64,000 nt of DNA from Idiomarina sp. X4 (lineage in GTDB: Bacteria > Pseudomonadota > Gammaproteobacteria > Enterobacterales > Alteromonadaceae): contig NZ_CP025000.1 in NCBI RefSeq assembly GCF_002808045.1, forward strand, positions 558,001 to 622,000, written 5' to 3'. This document shows, in pieces, positions 26,902 to 34,607 of this stretch. Both the position numbers and the translations under genes were made by a program. The number at the start of each line of letters is the position of its first letter. Positions within the stretch are counted from its first letter, which is position 1. The notes beneath the pieces are model-generated. The model searched no databases and was not told the DNA's origin. It saw only the letters and a list, made by a program, of their open reading frames with translations.

Positions 26902-29900
26902 TTAACGCACTACACGCATACGGCGACGTAAAATCGCAAACGGTAATGCCAACAAGCCAATCAATAAGCCGAAGCTACTTGATGAAGAACCTGAATCTTC
27001 CTCTACTACCGGAGCTGGCTCTGAAACGGCTACGTTAAACGTCTTGTTGACAGTGTGACGACCGTCATCAACGCTCACTTCAAAAACCACCTCACCAGAG
27101 GCAGACGGTGCTGTAAAGGTAATCTCGTTAGTTCCCTGCCCTTCAAATTCAACCGCCGGACCAGAAACCTGAGTCCAAACATAGGTCAAGTCATCACCAT
27201 CAGGATCCTCTGCATTAACAGACAATGTAACGTTTCCGCCAGTTTCAGCATCAACAACAATTTCACCGTCTGCATTTTCGCTACCGGCAGGTGAGCTAAG
27301 TTCCGGCGGATCATTAGGCTCAAGAACCTCAATCATAACCGTCTGCTCAGATGTCGCAACATTCGCTTCATCGACAACAACGAACGAGAAGCTGTCATTG
27401 CCAAGGTACGAATCCTCTGGGGTATAGGTATATACGCCAGGAACCGCCTGCTCGACTTCGTTACCGTCTTCATCTGTAACAGTTTCAGTTACTTGCTCTA
27501 AAGTCCCGTTCTGAGGTTGAACAGTAATCTCGAAAGACAAGTCACCTTCAGCTCCGACAGAGAAAGCGCGCTTCGCATCAAATACATTTTCGCCATTTAG
27601 GAACGACACATGAGAGTTCGAACGCAATGACGTTGGTGCATAGTTAGAAGCCAAGTCGATGGTTTGAGTATCATCCCAGCCAATAACAAAAGACAAATCT
27701 TCTGACTTCTCTGCAACTTCAGGTAATGTCACGCTATAACGAACTTCAACTCGGCCAACATCAGTACGTAAGTTAGGAGATAACGTATCGCCAGAAGCAA
27801 CTGCAGAGCCTTGGCCATCGTAATAATATGACGCACCTAATGTACCCGTCATATCTTCCATACCAATGGTTAAACTGTTTGGCAGCTCACCCAAATCAGC
27901 GTAGTTGTAGATGATTTCACTTGTATTCTGGTTGATCCAGATAGAGAACGTATAAGTCATACCTGAAGTATCGCCCCAGACAGACGCATTATACCATTCT
28001 AATACAAGCCATGGTGTACCGTTACCATCAGTAATTGATGCGTAGTAGAAATCCGAATTGTTTTCAGGTAATAGCTCTAGATCCGTCCAGAACGGCGCAA
28101 GGATATTATTTGGCTCTGCCGAATTTGGCATATCCAGATTCATCCACGTACCCGCTATCGGCTGATCGCCAAATGCTAAAACACCATTCGTATTAAAGGT
28201 AACGGAGTTCCATTCGTTCATGCCATACTGCAAAGGTATACCAAAGTTTAAGTTCAGAGTCTCTTCGTCACAGCCACCTATACCTGCACAGCCAATAGCG
28301 GTTCCGAAGCCTTGGTTAACAATTGACATTCCAGCATAAGGGAAGCTTACCGTATTAACCGAAGAGCTTGGTGCGCTTAACGAGCCAGCCCAGGTAACGA
28401 CAGAGCCTGAAGGAGAAATGCTAAGACCATTGCGAGTAGCCATACCTGTTTCTGTTGCTACGACCGAGCCTTCAACTAAAGCAGTTCCCTCTGGAATACG
28501 GGTAACCAAGCTCGATGCTGATGGATCACCTGTTGCACCAGCAACACTTAGCATGTCGACTGTAGTGCCTGCGGTAAACTCGCCGCTTTCAACGACTGTG
28601 TTGATGATAGTTTCAGAGTCTGAAGCGCTAGAGTAGATAGCAACTGGGATATTTGCATCAGGGAAAGTGCCTGATGGATCCGTTAGCGTTACAGTACCAA
28701 ATTTCCAACCTTCACTTGAATACTCAGTATTCACTGACAATTGCAGTTCCGCCGAGCCCTCAGCTTCAATCGCTAACGTCTCTGGGATAGAAGCGTCAAC
28801 ATTAAGGCTGTCCATTTCAACGCTCACATTCCACTCGACATCAGTATCCGCCAAGTTTGTTACGACACGAGTAAATTCGCAATTAACAACACAGCCGTTA
28901 GATACAAATGAAGGAGTATCAAACGTTACACCAGCTTGAGTTGAATTGAAAATATCCAGTCGACCTGCACCACGATCAAATGGTGTTGCCGGAACAATTT
29001 CTCCGTCTTCCATATCAGTGACGTTTAGATTAGCAGAAGTCATTAACATCGACTTAATCTGCTTAGCCGACAGATCCGGATACATCTGACGCATTAACGC
29101 AGCTGCCCCAGCAACGTGTGGGCTCGCCATACTGGTACCGCTAATAGCGTTGTAGTTATCGGTCAGTTCAGGAGTCGCAGCATAAGCAGACAAGATACTT
29201 GTACCTGGCGCTGCAATATCAGGTTTTAGGAATGAACTATCACCATTAGGCCCGCGTGAACTGCTAGCCGCCATCATGTCAACAGATTCCTCATCAACAA
29301 CCGCTTCAGTTGCATTAATTGATGCTGTTGCGCCTTCTGTGTAAGCAGCCAGAATTTCCTGTCCAGCAGCCTGCGTGATAGAGACACTTGGCAGTGTTGC
29401 GCCCGGCATGCTCATAATAATAATGCCATCAGTATTATTATATAGAACCATACCAACAGCACCGGCGTCCTGAACGTTATTCGCTTTTTGCGTGAACGAA
29501 CATGAGCCACGCGATACAAAAGCAATGTGCCCTTCTAGAACTCCATCGGCGAAAGCATCACAAGCTTCCACATCACCTTCGTCGATCAATTCGACCGGCA
29601 TCATTGGTGCTGTAATCGTCTCATTCAGTTCGAAGTCACCATTGCCAGCATTTGCTGTGACGTCCTGAATTCCAGCAGCATCGACTAAGTTGACGAATGA
29701 GCGACCATGTTGAACGTTGGCAACAGTTAAACCCGCTTCAGCACAGCCTGGGCAGCCAATTGAACGATCAACTGGACCATCATTGCCGGCAGCAGTTGCA
29801 ATTAAAACGCCGGCCTCTTCAGCTGCTTCAAAAATTGGTGTATACGGGCTAGTTTGAGGTAAACCACCTGGTCCGCCCCCCCAAGAGTTATTGATAACGT

Positions 29901-30912
29901 CTGCACCGTCATCTACCGCATCTTCCAGTGCTTGCACGAGCATTACGTTAGAGCCAGAGCCTGTTCCCGCTGGAGTTTGGAATAGCGCTTTATAAACCAT
30001 CAACGTAGCGCCAGGAGCAACCCCTGACAAACTAACATCGACCCCTTTATAGGTCGTGCTAACAGGGTTACCTACCGCAGTACCCGCCACGTGCGTACCA
30101 TGACCTCCGAAGTCTTCAGGACTAATTTGCTCATCAGGGTGAACCTGGAAGGTTGGCGTGTAATAACGTGCTAAAGCAAGCTTGTCATTACAGAAAGTAG
30201 GATCAATTAATGCACAATAGTCATCACCGGGAAGCTCTGAAGGTCGCACATGACCTTGCGCTTCAAACATTGGGTGATTAGAGTTAATACCGCCGTCGAT
30301 GATCGCGACTTTAACGCCTTTACCAGCCTCAGTTTGGCCTCCTAAAGCTTCCCAAGTTTGAGGCGCATTCACCAACTCAAGCGACTGATCCGTTTTCGCG
30401 TAAAATAATTCGTGTTCATAAACTTTTTTAACGCCATCGACAGATGCTAACGCTTCTTTTACATCTCTATTACCTGACACTTCGACAATCACCGCATTCA
30501 TCACAGTATCAAGTCGAGAGCTAACTTGCAGGCTGCCTACACGGCTTTTCAACGCGCTGATAACGGTATCTTGCTTAGACTTTAGATAACCGGCATAGCT
30601 TTGAGCCGCTGATGACTTTAAATCAATTTTATCTTTACCTAATGCACTTGGGCTAGTTGCAGCAAAGCTAGGCAACTCACCTTTGTAGCTCGCCAACGGT
30701 TTATCAACCAACTCAACGATGTAGTAGCTTTTCGAAAGCGTATTACTATTAGGTAGTGTTTTATCTATTCCCGTAACAGGTTTTAGGTCAATGACTTTAG
30801 GATGTAAGTCATTTGAGTTTAGGTCTTGTGCTCCCGCTCCAAAAGCAATTGCCGACGTTATAATCGTCGCCAAAATGCTTTTGTGGGGAAGTTTTTTTGA
30901 ATCAAAATTCAT
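26902..30912 (-). CDS. Secreted S8 (subtilisin-like) serine protease with a C-terminal sorting tail
   Basis: 1336 residues from the ATG at 30912 (AAGGAA site 7 bases upstream; the frame extends 24 unsupported codons further). Order: signal peptide to about 28, I9-type propeptide (YYIVELVDKPLASYKG), then an S8 catalytic domain with Asp206 (VAIIDGGINSNHP), His271 (GGHGTHVAGTA), oxyanion Asn377 (AAGNDGP) and Ser594 (ISGTSMASPHVAG). A PA domain (about 445-525) is inserted before the serine. Beta-rich domains follow, including a PKD-like module (WTQVSGPAVEFEGQG). The C-terminus is a Ser-rich linker, a hydrophobic helix (FGLLIGLLALPFAI) and LRRRMRVVR. This is a GlyGly-CTERM-like tail with serines in place of most glycines. 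Confidence 0.92.
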   Translation of the reverse strand: MNFDSKKLPHKSILATIITSAIAFGAGAQDLNSNDLHPKVIDLKPVTGIDKTLPNSNTLSKSYYIVELVDKPLASYKGELPSFAATSPSALGKDKIDLKSSAAQSYAGYLKSKQDTVISALKSRVGSLQVSSRLDTVMNAVIVEVSGNRDVKEALASVDGVKKVYEHELFYAKTDQSLELVNAPQTWEALGGQTEAGKGVKVAIIDGGINSNHPMFEAQGHVRPSELPGDDYCALIDPTFCNDKLALARYYTPTFQVHPDEQISPEDFGGHGTHVAGTAVGNPVSTTYKGVDVSLSGVAPGATLMVYKALFQTPAGTGSGSNVMLVQALEDAVDDGADVINNSWGGGPGGLPQTSPYTPIFEAAEEAGVLIATAAGNDGPVDRSIGCPGCAEAGLTVANVQHGRSFVNLVDAAGIQDVTANAGNGDFELNETITAPMMPVELIDEGDVEACDAFADGVLEGHIAFVSRGSCSFTQKANNVQDAGAVGMVLYNNTDGIIIMSMPGATLPSVSITQAAGQEILAAYTEGATASINATEAVVDEESVDMMAASSSRGPNGDSSFLKPDIAAPGTSILSAYAATPELTDNYNAISGTSMASPHVAGAAALMRQMYPDLSAKQIKSMLMTSANLNVTDMEDGEIVPATPFDRGAGRLDIFNSTQAGVTFDTPSFVSNGCVVNCEFTRVVTNLADTDVEWNVSVEMDSLNVDASIPETLAIEAEGSAELQLSVNTEYSSEGWKFGTVTLTDPSGTFPDANIPVAIYSSASDSETIINTVVESGEFTAGTTVDMLSVAGATGDPSASSLVTRIPEGTALVEGSVVATETGMATRNGLSISPSGSVVTWAGSLSAPSSSVNTVSFPYAGMSIVNQGFGTAIGCAGIGGCDEETLNLNFGIPLQYGMNEWNSVTFNTNGVLAFGDQPIAGTWMNLDMPNSAEPNNILAPFWTDLELLPENNSDFYYASITDGNGTPWLVLEWYNASVWGDTSGMTYTFSIWINQNTSEIIYNYADLGELPNSLTIGMEDMTGTLGASYYYDGQGSAVASGDTLSPNLRTDVGRVEVRYSVTLPEVAEKSEDLSFVIGWDDTQTIDLASNYAPTSLRSNSHVSFLNGENVFDAKRAFSVGAEGDLSFEITVQPQNGTLEQVTETVTDEDGNEVEQAVPGVYTYTPEDSYLGNDSFSFVVVDEANVATSEQTVMIEVLEPNDPPELSSPAGSENADGEIVVDAETGGNVTLSVNAEDPDGDDLTYVWTQVSGPAVEFEGQGTNEITFTAPSASGEVVFEVSVDDGRHTVNKTFNVAVSEPAPVVEEDSGSSSSSFGLLIGLLALPFAILRRRMRVVR

Positions 30913-31019
30913 TCTGGATTCCTTTTTCTTTTGATTATAAGCACGAACTACTATTAACATAGCGAATACATAGTAACCGCACATCTCTTATACTAGCGAA
31001 ACCAATGAAACATTTAAAT

Positions 31020-31040
31020 AACACTTTTTGAGAAAGTGTT
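31020..31040. promoter_or_regulatory. Inverted repeat upstream of the protease gene
   Basis: AACACTTT and AAAGTGTT form perfect 8-bp arms around TTGAG, about 108 bases before the protease ATG. There is no T-tract for either direction, so an operator site is more likely than a terminator. I did not find a convincing promoter next to it. Confidence 0.4.
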
Positions 31041-31098
31041 ACAAAAAGTTAATAATTTTGATTCAGCAAGACTACTGAAGCATAGACACATTAGTTAC

Positions 31099-31122
31099 AA
31101 AAAAACCGGCTAAAAAGCCGGC
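31099..31122 (-). terminator. Rho-independent terminator after pgi
   Basis: Minus strand GCCGGC, a short T-rich loop, GCCGG, then seven T. It starts 34 bases beyond the pgi stop codon at 31156. It marks the 3' end of the long leftward polysaccharide/pgi gene array. Confidence 0.85.
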
Positions 31123-31155
31123 TTTTGAGGTCATATCTGCTCTGGCAGTATCAGG

Positions 31156-32628
31156 CTAAGTTTTCATCCGCTTTATCACTGCATCAGTACTTTTATCAAA
31201 AGACTCATCGCTCTCTCCGTCAACTACCCGCAGCACATCTTTTGCTATCTTCTTGCCTTTCTCAACACCCGGCTGGTCAAAGCTGTTCAAGCCCCAAATA
31301 ATGCCTTGAGTAAAGACTTTGTGCTCGTACGCCGTAATTAACGCACCAAAGCTTTCCGGGGTTAGTTCATCCATTATCAGTAGGTTCGATGGGTGTCCGC
31401 CGGGGTAGTTATCACGCGGTGACTCGACGTTCTTGCTGCCTTCCCGCATCAGGCGTCGGTGCGCTAAACAATTAGCAACGGCCAAACGCTGCTGCGACGC
31501 CAGCCCTTCCTGAACTGCGGGCTCGAACCCTGGAGCTGCGCGTTTTAAGACCGCTACAAAGTCAGCGGCAAACTCGTCATAGCCCTGGTGCAAATGCTGG
31601 AAAAACGCATGTTGCCCGTTAGGCCCAAAACCGCCCCAAATGATAGGGCCGGTTGGATAGTCGATAGCTTTATTATCTGCGGTTGCCTGCTTACCGTTAC
31701 TTTCCATGTCCAGCTGCTGCAAATAGTTCGGTAACATACGCAAGCGACCGTCATACGGTAGAATAGCCAGGTTATTAATGCCTAGCTCTTCACGGTTATA
31801 CGCTCCGTAAAGCGCTAATAATATGGGCAAGTTGTCTTCGGCCGGCGCCGTAAAGAAATGCTCATCCATGGCTTTGGCGCCTTCCAGCATACGCTCAAAT
31901 GGTCGCACTCCGGTTGTCAGCGCTATGCTCAAGCCTATAGCTGACCATAACGAAAAACGTCCACCCACCCCTTCGCCAAAGGTAAATTGCTGCGCCGGTG
32001 GAATGCCATAGTCGGTCATTGCCTTAGCGTTCGCCGACACACCAATGACGTGTTTGTCCAGCCACTGCTCCTGAGTTAATGCAGGCTCTATCCAACGGCG
32101 CACCGTATCCACGTTTGCTAAGGTATCAATAGTGCCAAACGACTTAGACGAAATAATAAATAAGGTAGTTTCGGGGTCAACAATAGGTAACACCGCATAA
32201 AGCTGCCCGCCATCCATCGACGAAACAAAATGCACTTGCAAGTCATGCAAAACCGCATCATCAGCAAACTCTTTTAACGCAAACGAGCCCATTTGCGGAC
32301 CTAAGTCAGAGCCTCCCACACCAATATTGACCACATCGGTAATAGGCTTGCCGGTAGCACCTAACCAACGGCCAGAGCGCAAAGTTTGCACCACTTCAAC
32401 GAAGCGAGTTTTGCGGTTCGTCTGTTTAGCTACCGCGTGAATAGAACGGCTTAACGTGTGCGTCACCGGGCGGTTTTCACTGACATTCAGGTATTCACCA
32501 CGGCTAAGTTGCTGGCGAGCATCATTAAATGATTCAGGTAAGCGTTTTCCCGTTTGTTCAATCAGTTCATTCACTGCCAGCTTTTGGTAACTGGTATCCA
32601 GTGCCAGGTAAGGTCCGTTTTTTATCAT
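31156..32628 (-). CDS. pgi: Glucose-6-phosphate isomerase (short form)
   Basis: 490 residues. It interconverts glucose-6-P and fructose-6-P, supplying hexose phosphates for nucleotide-sugar synthesis. Conserved blocks are NVSENRPVTHTLSR, NIGVGGSDLGPQM, FIISSKSFGTIDT, GGRFSLWSAIGLSIAL and the C-terminal WGLNSFDQPGVEKGK. It is about 60 residues shorter than the E. coli enzyme (549), mainly at the N-terminus, but all active-site blocks are present. It lies 19 bases downstream of the WbpM-like gene and ends in a clear terminator, so it belongs to the end of the polysaccharide array. Confidence 0.93.
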   Translation of the reverse strand: MIKNGPYLALDTSYQKLAVNELIEQTGKRLPESFNDARQQLSRGEYLNVSENRPVTHTLSRSIHAVAKQTNRKTRFVEVVQTLRSGRWLGATGKPITDVVNIGVGGSDLGPQMGSFALKEFADDAVLHDLQVHFVSSMDGGQLYAVLPIVDPETTLFIISSKSFGTIDTLANVDTVRRWIEPALTQEQWLDKHVIGVSANAKAMTDYGIPPAQQFTFGEGVGGRFSLWSAIGLSIALTTGVRPFERMLEGAKAMDEHFFTAPAEDNLPILLALYGAYNREELGINNLAILPYDGRLRMLPNYLQQLDMESNGKQATADNKAIDYPTGPIIWGGFGPNGQHAFFQHLHQGYDEFAADFVAVLKRAAPGFEPAVQEGLASQQRLAVANCLAHRRLMREGSKNVESPRDNYPGGHPSNLLIMDELTPESFGALITAYEHKVFTQGIIWGLNSFDQPGVEKGKKIAKDVLRVVDGESDESFDKSTDAVIKRMKT

Positions 32629-32647
32629 TTAACTGTCCCTAAATACG

Positions 32648-34579
32648 TCATGCAACGTCTGTGTCGTCGCTTTTATCTTCACAGGTTTTATGTTTGTTCC
32701 AAATTACATCACAAATACGGTCGTCTGTCGGCTTGTAACCTGTTGGGGCATTTAGCAACACGTCACGTAGCTCATCAATCGCAAAGCGCTGGCACGTATC
32801 ATCAAGTTTTTCGAGCAACTGATTCATGTCATCCCACGCCAGAGACTGCTCATTCGCGCGCAAAATACGAGCGTGGTCACTGGCTTCCACATTGTCGCCA
32901 ATGAGTAACTCTTCGTACAATTTCTCACCAGGGCGCAAGCCGGTAAATTCAATAGCTATATCACCATGCGGATTCTTCTCAGTTTTTTCCTCAAGGCCAG
33001 ACAAGCGAATCATCTTACGGGCTAAGTCGACAATTTTTACGGACTCACCCATGTCTAGTACAAACACCGACCCCGTATGCCCCATAGTACCAGCTTGAAT
33101 CACCAGCTGAGCCGCCTCCGGTATGGTCATAAAGAACCGCGTAATATCCGGGTGCGTCACCGTTACCGGCCCGCCACGTTCAATTTGTTCTTTAAACAGC
33201 GGTACAACCGAGCCCGAAGACCCCAAAACATTACCAAAGCGCACCATGCAAAAACGGGTCTCTGACTGACGCAGCGCTAATGCTTGCAACACCAGCTCCG
33301 ACAGACGCTTCGTGGTGCCCATCACATTGGTTGGGCGCACCGCCTTGTCGGTAGAAATCAGTACAAACTGTTTAACGCCTGCTGCAATAGCCGCTTCCGC
33401 GGTATGCCAGGTACCGAAGACGTTATTACGCACACCTTCGACCATGTTGTATTCAACCAAAGGCACATGCTTATAAGCAGCGGCATGGTACACCGTATCG
33501 ACGTTAAAGCTTTTCAGTACGGTCTCAATGCGGTTACGCCGTTGCACGGTACCAATAACCGGTATCACTTCGGCACCAATACCCTGCTGCTCACATATAT
33601 CAATCAGTTCTCTTTCAATGCTATATAAAGCAAATTCTGAAAGCTCATACAGCACTAAGACTTTCGGTCGCTGCAGCAATATCTGACGACACAGCTCAGA
33701 GCCAATAGACCCTCCGGCTCCGGTCACTAAAACCGTTAAACCGGTAATGTGCTTTTCCATTAGGCGGGCGTCAGGGGTTACCGGATCACGCCCTAAAAGG
33801 TCTTCAACACGAATGTCCTGTAACTGGTCAATGGACATTTCATTGTTCACCATGTCCGCCATGCCCGGTACTGTTTGCACCTTAACCGGCAGACACTCTA
33901 AAGCTTCCAGAATTTCGCGACGGCGTGAACGAGGAGTACTCGGTAGGGCTAAAAGTACACGTTGAATATCAGCGTCGTGCACAGCTTTTTCAATGTGCTT
34001 CGGGTTAATGACGCTCATACCCAACACTGAGGTATCTTGCAGACCCGGATCATCGTCCGCAAACATCACCGGATGAAACTCGCCACCATTATTCAGGGCT
34101 TGCGCAAGCTGGCGACCGGCAGACCCGGCGCCGTATATCAGCACCCGGTCTTTCTTGCGGCTCATCGCACGCTGGTAACCTTCACGAACAATCAAACGGC
34201 TGCCACCGGTTAACAGGAATGCCAGCAACACATAATTCACCACCGCTGACACCGGCAGCGCAATACCCATAACCAGCGCGCCAATGACTAAAAACGCACC
34301 GCTGAAGACAACAGTCACAAACACCAGACTTAACACTTTAAAGCCGACATAACGAACCACTGCGCGATACAGACCAAAACGAATAAAAGCCAAAAGCGTT
34401 GCACAAAGCACAACACCACCAAGGATCATCCATTGAGACCACTTCAGTGGCACTATCGCTTCAAAGCTTAATAGATAAGCAATAAGCATGGCCGCAGTTA
34501 TCGAAACAATGTCGACAAAAAGACCGATACCACGTTTCAAATTTCGTGGTAGCTGCATTAATAGTTTCAATGGATTCAA
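32648..34579 (-). CDS. Membrane-anchored UDP-sugar 4,6-dehydratase, WbpM/CapD type
   Basis: 643 residues. Four N-terminal membrane helices (about 17-130), a first Rossmann-like domain (LIYGAGSAGRQLA, 147-159), then the catalytic SDR domain with TGAGGSIGS (286-294) and TDKAVRPTNVMGTTKR. In this family Met420 and Lys424 replace the usual YxxxK. It makes a UDP-4-keto-6-deoxy-hexosamine from UDP-GlcNAc. Together with the WbpV-like reductase at 44826 it would give UDP-QuiNAc or UDP-FucNAc, a common initiating sugar. Located between the YjbH-type gene and pgi. Confidence 0.88.
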   Translation of the reverse strand: MNPLKLLMQLPRNLKRGIGLFVDIVSITAAMLIAYLLSFEAIVPLKWSQWMILGGVVLCATLLAFIRFGLYRAVVRYVGFKVLSLVFVTVVFSGAFLVIGALVMGIALPVSAVVNYVLLAFLLTGGSRLIVREGYQRAMSRKKDRVLIYGAGSAGRQLAQALNNGGEFHPVMFADDDPGLQDTSVLGMSVINPKHIEKAVHDADIQRVLLALPSTPRSRRREILEALECLPVKVQTVPGMADMVNNEMSIDQLQDIRVEDLLGRDPVTPDARLMEKHITGLTVLVTGAGGSIGSELCRQILLQRPKVLVLYELSEFALYSIERELIDICEQQGIGAEVIPVIGTVQRRNRIETVLKSFNVDTVYHAAAYKHVPLVEYNMVEGVRNNVFGTWHTAEAAIAAGVKQFVLISTDKAVRPTNVMGTTKRLSELVLQALALRQSETRFCMVRFGNVLGSSGSVVPLFKEQIERGGPVTVTHPDITRFFMTIPEAAQLVIQAGTMGHTGSVFVLDMGESVKIVDLARKMIRLSGLEEKTEKNPHGDIAIEFTGLRPGEKLYEELLIGDNVEASDHARILRANEQSLAWDDMNQLLEKLDDTCQRFAIDELRDVLLNAPTGYKPTDDRICDVIWNKHKTCEDKSDDTDVA

Positions 34580-34607
34580 AGCAATAGTCCTTTATTTATT
34601 GTTAGTA

